Numbered from the stretch's first letter, positions 36,123-47,781 are shown. The stretch: 64,000 nt of DNA from Jejubacter calystegiae (GCF_005671395.1 NZ_CP040428.1:1-64000), one strand, 5' to 3'. Translations and numbers: made by a program. Notes: a model not told the origin generated them from the letters alone.

Positions 36123-38786
36123 TTATAAACTCCCCTCCAGCCCGGTATGGCAGGAATAGCCACAGGGCTCATCGCAGGAAGAAAGAACAATCACCATACC
36201 CTGTCCTCTTCGATGATCTTTGCGCCAGCGTTCCAGCTCCTCTGGAGTCGCCATAGAAAAAGCCGACTGACGCTTATCCCACCAGCTTTTTCTAACTCTC
36301 ACCATGCTCATTTCCCAGGGATAATCGCCACTACCATAGGGCACCAGCTCACCTTGCTGGCGAAATGCCAGATAAAGCTCCAGCGTTTCACCGGCCAGTC
36401 GGGTAACGTTATCTTCATCCCAGAACTCCGATGAATTAATGTTATATCCCACCTCAAAATGAATTACCCGTTGAATAGCCTCACTTCGTTCAGCCAGCTC
36501 TTTTCCTGCCTCACTATAAACCACTTTTTCAAAGGCCTTTGGTACGGCAAATCTGTCGCCATAGACAGCTTCAACCAATACCCTGGCTGCATCAGGCATA
36601 TGGATTTCGCCATGCTCGCGTAGCGTTTTCTGCGTCAGCCACAGACAGCCGTGATCGGGATAGATATAAGCGGTATTACGCATAACCGCAGAGAGCCAGT
36701 CCGCAGTAGGATCGTCATCCCATTCGGGAGCCAGCACGGTGAGCAGAGGCCCGGGGCGACCATCTACCTTCCCGGTTATAAGAGAGCCGCCCCGGCTGCG
36801 AATATGGCGCTGCAGGCGCCCTGCCCGCTGAATCAGCAAATCGACGGGTGCCAGGTCGCTAATCATATAATCAAAATCAACATCAATACTCTGTTCCAGT
36901 ACCGGGCTACAGATCAGCACCCGCCCCTGTCTAAGGGTAGGAGCATTATTATTTTTACCAAAACGACTAATCACCTCCGTCTCTATTTTTATTCGATCGC
37001 AGAAGGCAAAACGGCTATGGAATAGCTGGATATTCTCCTGAGCTATACGCTCTTCATTAATAAGCTGACGATAGACTTTTATTGCGTCATCGACTGAATT
37101 ACGGATCCAGCAAATGCAGGCGCCCTGCTCTACCGCCTGATAGATTTTATCCAGACAGCCTCGCTCGCTGTACAACCAGTCAACAGAGACCCGGCGCTGC
37201 ACCTCCTCGCGGGTATCAATTTTATGGTTAACAACTTGTCCATCACGCAGGTGGGTTACCAGCGGGTAATCCCAGGAAAGAGATGACTGATCGAGAGGCG
37301 AACCACTCCTGGCGCGCTGACCGGCGGCAAGCAGTTGGCCGCGCTGCGCCTCTGAAAGAGTGGCAGACAGCAAAATTACGGTGCCGCCACTGGCAATATG
37401 AGCCTCTACCAACTGTTCCAGCAGTTTACCAACAAAGGCATCATAGGCATGGATTTCATCACAGATAAGTATCTTTCCTTCCAGCCCGAGTAACCGTAAA
37501 TTCTGATGGCGAAAAGACATAACCGCCATCAATGCCTGGTCTATCGTCCCTACCCCAACTTCCGCTAACAACGCTTTTTTACGGCTGTCGGCAAACCAGG
37601 CTGCGCAACCTTCCGCTGACGGCGCCTCATCGGCAAGCTCATCACTTGCTGTCGCTTCGCTATACCAAACCGACTGGCTAAACAGCTCGGAGAGATGACG
37701 GGCACCATGCGCCAGGATCAGGCTGGGGCGAGAATCATCGCAATACAGCAGCCGCCAGGTCTGATACATACGCTGGTACATGGCGTTCGCCGTCGCCATG
37801 GTTGGTAGAGCAATATAAATCCCGCTGGCGTTATGGGCCACCATTAGCCGATGGGCAAGAACAAGCGCCGCTTCTGTCTTACCCGCTCCGGTAACATCTT
37901 CAAAAATGTAAAGCTGGCCGGATGAACGCCCGGTATCGATTTTCAGTGCCAGTTCCTGTAACGGCGTAGGGTGCTCGATAAAAGGGAACAAATGTCGCAG
38001 CCCCTGGAAGGACGCTACCTGGCTGCGTGCAGGCAACGCTGACACGGCATTACGGGAATACCCCAAAGCTCGCTGCCAGTATGCTTCCAGTGGAATAACC
38101 CGCGAGTCGCGTGGAAAATAGCGGGTATTTGATCCCATCCAGTCAGCCAGTACCACTAATGCAGAGAGCCGCCAGCTCTCTGTCGCGAAATGCGCTTTCC
38201 ACTCGTCGCTTTGCCAGTTTTCAGGAATAACCCGCAGGGGAAACAACCTGCTTGCGGCCAGTAAAAACTGACTGACAGCTTCAATATCTTCTCCATCGGG
38301 ATCGAAAGCCCTGAGGCAGTTTCCGGCAGAAACAGGCTTGCCGTGATGCGCGGTAATCAGGTACATCCAGCCATCCAGGATTCGCTGGAGCTTACGAAGT
38401 CGCAAACCGCTGGAGATAAAATCAGAAGCCCGCTCGCGAAATTTATCTTGCCAGAGCCAGCTGCCCAGCGCGGTATGATGGCCGCTGTATGCCACACCCG
38501 GCTTGTCAGCCACCAATTCTGGCGCCTGATATTGGCGCTGAAACGCCCGGGCGAATTTACCGATATCGTGCCAGCACAACAGCCAGCCAAACATCTCCGC
38601 TGCCTGATGGCGATCGCTAATACCAAGGCGTGCAAAGATATCTGCGCTACCATAAATATTCTGTTGCACCATCTGGTAACCGCAGGCAGCCACATCCAGC
38701 GAATGCCAGACCAGCAGATGATAATCATCTCCGCCGTTATCGTTCCGTTGTCGGGTCTTTCCCCAGTAGCCATAAAACAGATCCAT
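36123..38786 (-). CDS. cas3: Cas3 nuclease-helicase, type I-E
   Basis: An 887-residue effector that unwinds and degrades DNA marked by Cascade. HD nuclease domain: VWHSLDVAACGYQM, LLCWHDIGKFARAFQ (HD pair), SGHHTALGSWLW and ITAHHGKP. SF2 helicase: Walker A EDVTGAGKTEAALVLAHR, ALPTMATANAMYQRM, motif II ILICDEIHAYD, motif III VILLSATLSEAQRGQL, motif VI DLLIQRAGRLQRHI. Full length compared with E. coli Cas3 (888). The location is odd: it normally precedes cas8e next to cysH, but here it lies between array 2 and the truncated cas2 of array 1, on the same strand. GGGGAAAG precedes the ATG. Confidence 0.95.
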   Translation of the reverse strand: MDLFYGYWGKTRQRNDNGGDDYHLLVWHSLDVAACGYQMVQQNIYGSADIFARLGISDRHQAAEMFGWLLCWHDIGKFARAFQRQYQAPELVADKPGVAYSGHHTALGSWLWQDKFRERASDFISSGLRLRKLQRILDGWMYLITAHHGKPVSAGNCLRAFDPDGEDIEAVSQFLLAASRLFPLRVIPENWQSDEWKAHFATESWRLSALVVLADWMGSNTRYFPRDSRVIPLEAYWQRALGYSRNAVSALPARSQVASFQGLRHLFPFIEHPTPLQELALKIDTGRSSGQLYIFEDVTGAGKTEAALVLAHRLMVAHNASGIYIALPTMATANAMYQRMYQTWRLLYCDDSRPSLILAHGARHLSELFSQSVWYSEATASDELADEAPSAEGCAAWFADSRKKALLAEVGVGTIDQALMAVMSFRHQNLRLLGLEGKILICDEIHAYDAFVGKLLEQLVEAHIASGGTVILLSATLSEAQRGQLLAAGQRARSGSPLDQSSLSWDYPLVTHLRDGQVVNHKIDTREEVQRRVSVDWLYSERGCLDKIYQAVEQGACICWIRNSVDDAIKVYRQLINEERIAQENIQLFHSRFAFCDRIKIETEVISRFGKNNNAPTLRQGRVLICSPVLEQSIDVDFDYMISDLAPVDLLIQRAGRLQRHIRSRGGSLITGKVDGRPGPLLTVLAPEWDDDPTADWLSAVMRNTAYIYPDHGCLWLTQKTLREHGEIHMPDAARVLVEAVYGDRFAVPKAFEKVVYSEAGKELAERSEAIQRVIHFEVGYNINSSEFWDEDNVTRLAGETLELYLAFRQQGELVPYGSGDYPWEMSMVRVRKSWWDKRQSAFSMATPEELERWRKDHRRGQGMVIVLSSCDEPCGYSCHTGLEGSL

Positions 38787-38901
38787 CTTTCCCCCCTGGA
38801 ATCCGTGATGGTGAAATAGTCTATCCCCCTGGCTAACAATACTATGAGCAATATCAACTCGTTACGATATAAAAGATTGTCTGGGTCATATTTTCTCTTA
38901 G

Positions 38902-41415
38902 TGATTTATCTCCGCTGGCGCGGGGAACACTTGTACGGTGCCTGCTTCGGCTGGCTGACATACGGTTTATCCCCGCTGGCGCGGGGAACACGAGATGTAT
39001 CTCCGCGTTAGCGCCGTGAGGCGCGGGGAACACCAGACCGATAGCGAACATACCTGGCTCGAACCCGGTTTATCCCCGCTGGCGCGGGGAACACCCTTCA
39101 GCCAGATAACAGCAAAGGACGAGTTTCGGTTTATCCCCGCTGGCGCGGGGAACAGGCTTTTTCCCGCCGGAAAAGCTTATAGATCGTCGGTTTATCCCCG
39201 CTGGCGCGGGGAACAGGCCACATACGGCAGTGCTGGTCTCGCTGCGTTCGGTTTATCCCCGCTGGCGCGGGGAACAGAAAACGGACATAGCCGCTGGCGG
39301 CGCTGGCCGCGGTTTATCCCCGCTGGCGCGGGGAACAGTTGCGCAGAACGTTCTGGGTATCGCGGCTGGTCGGTTTATCCCCGCTGGCGCGGGGAACAGC
39401 TGACCGCAGAATCCATGGCCTTAGCGCGGGCCGGTTTATCCCCGCTGGCGCGGGGAACAGCGCTGCCCCTTTAGCGCCGCCGTGAATATCGCCCGGTTTA
39501 TCCCCGCTGGCGCGGGGAACAGCTCATTCCGCCGTCACGCATCAGCCGGGCTCGCGGTTTATCCCCGCTGGCGCGGGGAACAGTTCTGTCGGTCGGGCGG
39601 GTGCAGACGCCCACGCGGTTTATCCCCGCTGGCGCGGGGAACAGGCTCATGCGATCAGCGACGTTCATCACGTTAGCGGTTTATCCCCGCTGGCGCGGGG
39701 AACAGTCCCGCGGCTATCGGATAACAATAACTCTAGTGCGGTTTATCCCCGCTGGCGCGGGGAACAGCCTGAATCCTGATGTAACTATCGGTTAGCCCTC
39801 GGTTTATCCCCGCTGGCGCGGGGAACAGAGTGGCGATAGACCATATGGAGTTAAATATCCCGGTTTATCCCCGCTGGCGCGGGGAACAGGCCACCCGCAA
39901 CCATGTTATCAATCTGAATAGCGGTTTATCCCCGCTGGCGCGGGGAACAGGTTGCGACATCAATCGGAGATGCTAAAACCTGCGGTTTATCCCCGCTGGC
40001 GCGGGGAACAGTGCGGCGTGGTTGTATATTCCTCGCGTTCCACCGGTTTATCCCCGCTGGCGCGGGGAACAGGTTCGACAAAATCTGGCGTTGAATGCCT
40101 TCGTCGGTTTATCCCCGCTGGCGCGGGGAACAGCTACCCGGGCGCCCTGAGAACCATTCCCGAAACGGTTTATCCCCGCTGGCGCGGGGAACAGGCGAGG
40201 TGCTGGACGTTCTGTGGCGTTGGATCCGGTTTATCCCCGCTGGCGCGGGGAACAGGATGGCGAGCTACCCGCCGGAACTGATCAAGGCGGTTTATCCCCG
40301 CTGGCGCGGGGAACAGAGCCGCCAGAGATATCAGATATCCGCTGGTGTCGGTTTATCCCCGCTGGCGCGGGGAACAGTCACTAATTATCGATATCGCCGG
40401 GCTGTCTGGCGGTTTATCCCCGCTGGCGCGGGGAACAGGATATGCAGCCACAGGGAATGGTACCCATGCTCGGTTTATCCCCGCTGGCGCGGGGAACAGA
40501 TGCTGGTGTTGTGAAGACCAACTCAGGATGGCGGTTTATCCCCGCTGGCGCGGGGAACAGGAGCACGAACTCGGTCATAGTGAGATTCTCGGCGGTTTAT
40601 CCCCGCTGGCGCGGGGAACAGTTATTTGCTGCCTGAGTGCCAGTGGCTGCGCTCGGTTTATCCCCGCTGGCGCGGGGAACAGTGATGAATTTCGATGACA
40701 ACAAGCTATACGCACGGTTTATCCCCGCTGGCGCGGGGAACAGCCCTACAAACCACTGCTGCAGGACGTTATAACCGGTTTATCCCCGCTGGCGCGGGGA
40801 ACAGGCCAATATTGTGACGTTGCCGAAAGGGCAGGCCGGTTTATCCCCGCTGGCGCGGGGAACAGGCTGGGCCAGCGCCCTGGCGTCTGCCGCGTCTCGG
40901 TTTATCCCCGCTGGCGCGGGGAACAGGCCCTTACCAAAAGCGCGGCAGAAAAAGGTAGCGGTTTATCCCCGCTGGCGCGGGGAACAGTTCATCATAGATT
41001 GCATCCAGGCTCACACACACGGTTTATCCCCGCTGGCGCGGGGAACAGTAACCGGCGTCTGAAAAGAGTATTACGATGACCGGTTTATCCCCGCTGGCGC
41101 GGGGAACAGATCGTGCGTCATTTTGCAGGCTGGCAGCGTTTCGGTTTATCCCCGCTGGCGCGGGGAACAGTGATTCCGCTGTGCAGAGCGTGTCACGACA
41201 AACGGTTTATCCCCGCTGGCGCGGGGAACAGATGTTTTTGGTCGCCCCGTCTCCCATGAACCTGCGGTTTATCCCCGCTGGCGCGGGGAACAGTAGCCAA
41301 AAGTGTGTAGTTCATGTTGTATCTCCGGTTTATCCCCGCTGGCGCGGGGAACAGTTCTGGCACTCATCCCAGTAGTTAACAATGTTCGGTTTATCCCCGC
41401 TGGCGCGGGGAACAG
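38902..41415 (-). CRISPR. CRISPR array 2: 42 type I-E repeats, 41 spacers
   Basis: Repeats of 29 bases starting CGGTTTATCCCCGCTGG on the + strand. Thirty-nine regular units run from 39066 to 41415 with 61-base period; three spacers are 33 bases (units beginning 39432, 39677 and 41203). At the leader-distal end are a degenerate repeat at 38902 (TGATTTATCTCCG), a perfect one at 38963, and a badly decayed one at 39005 (only the last 14 bases intact) after a spacer of just 13 bases. The four distal repeats end in C; the other 38 end in G. The leader is at the high end. Open frames through the array are artefacts. Confidence 0.98.
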
Positions 41416-42725
<1,310 letters not shown>

Positions 42726-42729
42726 AATC

Positions 42730-43380
42730 CTATTCCACCGCCGGGCGGAGAAGCATCAGGCCACAGCCAAACGCGCGACTTTTCCCCCACCCGCTCGCGA
42801 TCCGCGCCAGAAACCGTTCAGGATCGTTAACGATCAAAGTTCCCTGATAGTCTACGGAACTAAACTGAACCGGCCGACTATCCGCCAGTCGCGTTAGCCG
42901 ATGCTGTCGATAATTGTCCACCTCAGCCTGGACCAGCTGGAAACCCGAGGATTCCCCCTGTCGCTCCAGCCATTTGCGTGCGGCTTGCGCCTGATGCTCC
43001 CACATATCCCGTGGTTCAACGCTCTCTTTCAGGCGCCGCTTAGTTTCCATCAGCAGATCGTGCCGTTTACCGCTGCGACATATCACCGGATTGACTCTTA
43101 ACGCGAAGCCAAGCCTTTGACCTGCCCTAAGTAATGGCATAAAGGGTTTGGTTTCCACGTCAAAAAATGGATGCGACTGCTCTGGAGAACGTTCTGAAAG
43201 CAGATAAAAACATAACTGCCCCTGACGGCTCTCCTGGCGATACAAAAAGTCTCGCCGCTCAAGGCCCGGGAATAGCTCCCACAGCCACTGATGTATGGCA
43301 TATTCCCCCGCCTCCATTAACTGGATCATCCTTTCGGGCGTCAGCGCATTCTGGCAAAGAGTAATTCGGGAAAGGTTCAT
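42730..43380 (-). CDS. cas6e: Cas6e (CasE) crRNA endonuclease
   Basis: A 216-residue RAMP nuclease that cuts the pre-crRNA at the repeat hairpin and stays on the crRNA 3' handle. N-terminal catalytic His region GEYAIHQWLWELFPGLERR; the glycine-rich C-terminal loop is WGKSRAFGCGLMLLRP. It is slightly longer than E. coli CasE (199). Overlaps the cas5e stop by 4 bases. Confidence 0.93.
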   Translation of the reverse strand: MNLSRITLCQNALTPERMIQLMEAGEYAIHQWLWELFPGLERRDFLYRQESRQGQLCFYLLSERSPEQSHPFFDVETKPFMPLLRAGQRLGFALRVNPVICRSGKRHDLLMETKRRLKESVEPRDMWEHQAQAARKWLERQGESSGFQLVQAEVDNYRQHRLTRLADSRPVQFSSVDYQGTLIVNDPERFLARIASGWGKSRAFGCGLMLLRPAVE

Positions 43381-44111
43381 GATTCCTCCCTGAACGCTGT
43401 ACCCTGACTATAGACGCGAGGCGCAAACTGCCAGCGTCGACGGCTGATGGGCTGATCGCGCCGTTCTCCCCTGATTTCTTCTTTCAATCCAGCGTGTTGC
43501 CCTTCCCACCAGCAGACTGGCTGCAATCGCCCCAGCCGCTGTGCGCCCGGTAACTGCGACAGACGGGTAAGAAACGCCTCTTGCGCATTAAGCAAAACGT
43601 CGCCAGCCAACCCTTCGTAGATTTGCGGCCAGAGGGGCAGCGCCAACGGATGGCTTTTACGCCCCAGATAGAGCGGAAACTCAGGAAATTGCAGCGCCTG
43701 TCGCAGCCTGGCGAGCGACCAGGGCGCTCCTTCCGTCATGGCTATCATCACCAGCCAGTAGCCATCACAGTAAAAGTCACGACGGGAAATGGTGGTTTCC
43801 AGTAACGCTTTGTCCTGTAACTCTTCACGACGGGTTCGCCAACGTATGTTACGCACGGCTTTGGGGACCTGGACGGTATGGTAATCCCGCATCCAGGACG
43901 GTTTTTCATTCGCACACAGGATAAACTGATAGTGCTGATGCAAAAGTGCCAGTTTATCTTCCTCATCGCGCCGAATTCCAAGGGCTGCGGCCAATAGCCC
44001 CAACAGGGAAGAGCGCCCGGGCAGGGCATTCGTATGACGTACCTCCCCCGGCGCGGGCTCTCCCCAGGAGGCCATTGGCCCCTGAAGCTGGAACACCAGA
44101 TACTGGTTCAT
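43377..44111 (-). CDS. cas5: Cas5e (CasD) Cascade subunit
   Basis: A 244-residue RAMP subunit that caps the 5' handle of the crRNA. Family start QYLVFQLQGPMASWGEPAPG; GRSSLLGLLAAALGIRRDEED; PLYLGRKSHPLALPLWPQ. Longer than E. coli CasD (224). Sits between cas7e (9-base gap) and cas6e (4-base overlap). Confidence 0.93.
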   Translation of the reverse strand: MNQYLVFQLQGPMASWGEPAPGEVRHTNALPGRSSLLGLLAAALGIRRDEEDKLALLHQHYQFILCANEKPSWMRDYHTVQVPKAVRNIRWRTRREELQDKALLETTISRRDFYCDGYWLVMIAMTEGAPWSLARLRQALQFPEFPLYLGRKSHPLALPLWPQIYEGLAGDVLLNAQEAFLTRLSQLPGAQRLGRLQPVCWWEGQHAGLKEEIRGERRDQPISRRRWQFAPRVYSQGTAFREES

Positions 44112-44120
44112 ACCGGCTCC

Positions 44121-45185
44121 TTACTCGCTAACAAAATCGATAAGCCGTGTCAGAGATCCTTCACCAGTGACGGTATTCAATGACTCGCAGGGAAGCGTCT
44201 GGCCATCATAAACCTTCGCCATATTGTCACGCAGCGCTTCCGCGCGCGTTATGGCATCAGATAACTGCTGACTGCCCGTTATCGGCTGGTAGAAAGCAGC
44301 CGCCAGCGAACGCGGCTGTTCGTTCCCTTTTTCCGCCAGCGCCCAACTGGCCCATGCACGGCTGGCGAAGCTGTTTTGCTTACCGGTGGGGGAAACTTTA
44401 AGCGCACATTCGGTCAGCGCCCGCAGTGTGCGTTTCATCAATGCTTCATCGCCGTTCAGATTTTCCAGCAGACGGTCTCTGTCAATGCAGACATAGGAGT
44501 AAAACAGCGCCGAGCCAAAGCCCAACTCGCCGATATGACCGGCCCCGGCCTCTTCTTTCTTTTGCAGATCGTCAACAGCGGTAAAAAAATCATCCTCAAT
44601 CACCGTTGCGCTAACCCCCACGGCATGGGCCACCTGGCAGGCGGCTTCAACGTTATAGTCCGGCGACGAGGCCAGCATACGGCCAAATAGCGCAATATCG
44701 ACGGCCATATCGTCATGGCGCAGTAACTCGAGTTCTTCAGCCGTCGGTGCGCGTTTGTCCTGGCCTAAACGTTGCGCAAGCTGGTGCACGGCCTGCCGTT
44801 CCGCAGGGCTGATATGAACCAGTTGCCCGGTTTCAGTATTCAGGAGAGGATCCTGTTTAAGCTTATCGCCCTTTTCATTACGTGGCGTACCGAACGCCTT
44901 CGCAATCGCGGCCCCCCACTCTGCCGCTTTCTTCTGATCCACACCCGCTTCCTGCATTATCTCCGCCGCTTCACGGCCAATATGGGCGGTGCGAATACCG
45001 ATAGCGCCGTTCAGGGCATCTTTAAACAGAGAGGATGTACGCCAGGCACGCTTCAGGCTCTGGGACGAAATACGCAACCGCTCCGCCCCTCCCATACGCA
45101 CGCTTTTCGGCGCGCCGGTGTCATCACGGTTCAGGTTAGCGGCCGGGTAGGCAGTAAGAAAATGGAGCTGAATAAAAGTGGTCAT
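44121..45185 (-). CDS. cas7e: Cas7e (CasC) Cascade backbone subunit
   Basis: A 354-residue RAMP subunit, six copies of which bind the spacer part of the crRNA. Family start TTFIQLHFLTAYPAANLNRD; GGAERLRISSQSLKRAWRTS; the thumb-region sequence GFGSALFYSYVCIDRDRL. Comparable to E. coli CasC (363). 11-base gap after cse2. Confidence 0.94.
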   Translation of the reverse strand: MTTFIQLHFLTAYPAANLNRDDTGAPKSVRMGGAERLRISSQSLKRAWRTSSLFKDALNGAIGIRTAHIGREAAEIMQEAGVDQKKAAEWGAAIAKAFGTPRNEKGDKLKQDPLLNTETGQLVHISPAERQAVHQLAQRLGQDKRAPTAEELELLRHDDMAVDIALFGRMLASSPDYNVEAACQVAHAVGVSATVIEDDFFTAVDDLQKKEEAGAGHIGELGFGSALFYSYVCIDRDRLLENLNGDEALMKRTLRALTECALKVSPTGKQNSFASRAWASWALAEKGNEQPRSLAAAFYQPITGSQQLSDAITRAEALRDNMAKVYDGQTLPCESLNTVTGEGSLTRLIDFVSE

Positions 45186-45196
45186 GGTCAGGTTCC

Positions 45197-45802
45197 TTAT
45201 TGATTGTTGGTCTCTGCGCTGTCATCTGCTGAATTTTGCTGAGCGTCGTCTTCGCTGCCGGCCTGGTAATAATCCATCGCCCATCGCACATGAATAAACT
45301 CGCCGGGTTGTTGACTTAAAACGCAATGCCGTAGCCGGGCATCCTCTTCTTTAAACCAGCAAAAAACACCGTCTGCCAGATCGGTAATATTGGCCGTGCC
45401 TTCCAGCATCCTGACTGCCCTGCGCAGTTGACGCAGTAAATCATCCGAACTGCTGGCCCGCTGCAACCGCATAAAGCGCAGCTCTGAGAAGCGCGGTTTA
45501 CTCTCTCCCGGCGCCATTCTGCCCAGCTGCGCGGTAAAGGGACGCCGTTCGTCATGATGGCGAACGTGAGCCAGAACGGCCGCTACAACGGCCAGGGCAT
45601 TAAAACGCCAGGCCTGGTGTCTGTCGCCACAGTATTCCTTAAAGGCCGGTGTCAGCAGCAGGGAGCGGAACCCTTCGGCAAGCCAGGCTTCCTGCAGTTC
45701 GCCACTGCGGCGCAGGCTGGCCCGCTCCCGACGCCCCTCCATGCTGTTGATGCGTTCATGCCAGCGGCACAGCGCCGCCTTTTGAACTCCCGTGAGTCTC
45801 AT
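45197..45802 (-). CDS. casB: Cse2 (CasB, Cas11e) small subunit
   Basis: A 201-residue helical small subunit of Cascade that stabilises the R-loop. Family features: LRRSGELQEAWLAEGFRSLL, HVRHHDERRPFTAQLGRM, SELRFMRLQRASSSDDLLRQ and LADGVFCWFKE. Longer than E. coli CasB (160); the last about 25 residues are an acidic, low-complexity tail (GSEDDAQQNSADDSAETNNQ). Overlaps the cas8e stop by 4 bases. Confidence 0.92.
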   Translation of the reverse strand: MRLTGVQKAALCRWHERINSMEGRRERASLRRSGELQEAWLAEGFRSLLLTPAFKEYCGDRHQAWRFNALAVVAAVLAHVRHHDERRPFTAQLGRMAPGESKPRFSELRFMRLQRASSSDDLLRQLRRAVRMLEGTANITDLADGVFCWFKEEDARLRHCVLSQQPGEFIHVRWAMDYYQAGSEDDAQQNSADDSAETNNQ

Positions 45803-47355
45803 TTCGTCCCCTCCTGCTGCTTTTCCTTGCGCCTGGCCAGCTTTTCCTCGCTGGTGGTGAAATACTTTTTACGCGCCTTCATAATCTGGCCGTAATCGAC
45901 CGGCGCATCCGGGCTGGTGAATACACGCTCGTCGAAATAGCGTTTCGCGAATTGCCAGATTTTGCCCTTCAGGCGTTTTTCACAGGTCTGTTGCGCGACC
46001 CGATCGCCATATTTAACTTCTTCGACAAACTGTTCGAACAGCGGCCGGGTCTGCTGCCAGAAGTCGATGTCGATAAAGCTGAAATCCCCTTTGGCATTCT
46101 TCAGTTCACCAAACCAGGCTTCTTTAAGAGCACCTCTTAGCAGCCCCAGCACTCTGCCCGCCGAGGCAATGACCTGGGCAAATAGCGGTTCCAGCTCCTG
46201 AGCATTTTCCGTTATCAATACCGGAATATGGTGCTCATACCAGCAGCGGGCTTTCATATTGTCGAAGTCGTAACCAAAGCTCCAAAAGCGGATATTGTGG
46301 CGCAGCGCTTTGTCGGCATTCTTCAGAAACTGAGTGACAGCTCTGGCGGGTATTTCCTGATTATGTTCGCTGGCCGTTGTCCAGTTCAGCCCCAGCCAGT
46401 CGCGCCAGCACAGACCGCCAGGCTGGCCCTTCACCGAAAGGAGTTCCCCTTCTCCTTTTAACTGACGGCGATAAGGCGTAAGGGGATGCGACCAGCCAAC
46501 ATACTGTACGCCATAGTTTTTCACCGTCATCTGGCTCAGTAGCTGGGATGAAATCTCCCCACAGAGATCGCAATGCCCCTGGTCGGTTTTGTCAAAGTTG
46601 ATGCGGATACGGCGTGGCATTCCCCAGTAAGCCTGGAGTGGGTGGGCCTGCTCAGGGGTAGTGATAGTCTTTTCGCTGGTGCGGGTTGGCGCCAGCCAGG
46701 GGAAAACGGCTGCGTCATACTGTTGCGGTAGCGGCATCCGTCCTTCGGACTGCGGCATGACATTGAGCCAGAGTTTTTTCCACAGCGGTGTGCCAGGAGG
46801 CGTTTCTTTAAATTCCAGTAGGGTAGTCAGTGGTCCGCCGCCGCGCAGGCTGGTGCGGTAACCTTTCCCGCCCGCCGGTGCATTAATTTGCAGAGAAAAC
46901 AGCGCCTGAGCGGCGCAGCGCGGGCAAAGCTTTTCAACCACGCCGCGCTTAATAAAGTGGTCGGTATTACGTTTAAGGGTGTTGCCGCCGGGTATCTCCG
47001 GCAATAGCGCCGCCAGCGGCGTATCTTCACCATCCAGAGACTGATAGTCCTGCATAAAAGAAGGCGTTTCCGGGCCAAATCGAAAGGCTAACTCCACTGG
47101 CTTAAAGGCTTCCCGAAGTTGCTGTTCCGTTAGCCCCTCTTCCAGCATATCCTCCCACTTTTCAATATCCTGCGGGGCCAGCGTGGTCTGTAACAGGCCG
47201 ATCAGAAACTGCCAGGCGGCCCCCTGGAAATCGGCACGTACCGCGGCGAGATCCTCAATATTTTCATCGGCCAGCTCAACGGGCGCCATCCAGTCTTTAG
47301 CGCCATCCCTACAGCGTACGGGGAGCCATTTATCGTAGAGTAATGACTGCATCAC
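45799..47355 (-). CDS. casA: Cas8e (CasA, Cse1) large subunit
   Basis: A 518-residue large subunit of Cascade that reads the PAM and recruits Cas3. Start MMQSLLYDKWLPVRCRDGAK; zinc-type cysteines in KLCPRCAAQALFSLQ and CDLCGEISSQLL; the C-terminal helical bundle begins around 370. Slightly longer than E. coli CasA (502). First gene of a seven-gene cas operon whose gaps are all below 12 bases. No cas3 upstream. Confidence 0.95.
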   Translation of the reverse strand: MMQSLLYDKWLPVRCRDGAKDWMAPVELADENIEDLAAVRADFQGAAWQFLIGLLQTTLAPQDIEKWEDMLEEGLTEQQLREAFKPVELAFRFGPETPSFMQDYQSLDGEDTPLAALLPEIPGGNTLKRNTDHFIKRGVVEKLCPRCAAQALFSLQINAPAGGKGYRTSLRGGGPLTTLLEFKETPPGTPLWKKLWLNVMPQSEGRMPLPQQYDAAVFPWLAPTRTSEKTITTPEQAHPLQAYWGMPRRIRINFDKTDQGHCDLCGEISSQLLSQMTVKNYGVQYVGWSHPLTPYRRQLKGEGELLSVKGQPGGLCWRDWLGLNWTTASEHNQEIPARAVTQFLKNADKALRHNIRFWSFGYDFDNMKARCWYEHHIPVLITENAQELEPLFAQVIASAGRVLGLLRGALKEAWFGELKNAKGDFSFIDIDFWQQTRPLFEQFVEEVKYGDRVAQQTCEKRLKGKIWQFAKRYFDERVFTSPDAPVDYGQIMKARKKYFTTSEEKLARRKEKQQEGTK

Positions 47356-47780
47356 GTAATCCTCATCAGGTTTATAACGCGCCCTCCCTGGCGCGATTTA
47401 TTTTTATGACAGACGTATAGAGAGAGAAAAGCGAAAGATTAGATAGCGTCCCATCCATAGCCTCAGGCGAATCAACAAGCGCCTATTATTTAACAGACGA
47501 TAAATCCAAGTCAGAAGTAGCATTTTTTCCCTTACTTTGTTGTGGCATACATCCCCCCAGCATTAAGATCTATTCCGCTAAGTTAAGACCAAACAGCAGG
47601 GCGTTTTGTCGTTCAGGCAGAGCGCCCTGTTATCCCAAAGCCCCATACCCACACAAACTGAAATAGTACATCCAATTCGTTCACTTCACAACCACACTTC
47701 GCCCCCCTTACCCCCCTTTAAATACTTACACTTTAAATCTCATAGACGATTTATGTCTAAAAGTAGCAATCTGATACACT
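47356..47780. other. Gap in the usual cas3 position, between cysH and cas8e
   Basis: About 425 AT-rich bases upstream of cas8e with no gene that I can support. In E. coli cas3 occupies the interval between cysH and casA. I looked for cas3-like peptide motifs on the minus strand and saw none. A short + strand frame at 47606-47818 has no ribosome binding site and low-complexity content. The cas operon promoter must lie here. Confidence 0.6.
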
Positions 47781-47781
47781 A

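Noticed and set aside
35927-36190. An 87-residue protein covering the cas2 tail
   Set aside because: Only the C-terminal part is Cas2-like; the start lies inside cas3 in another frame. Called as a pseudogene remnant.
38995-41375. Similar repeat-peptide frames in array 2
   Set aside because: Same artefact of the CRISPR repeats.
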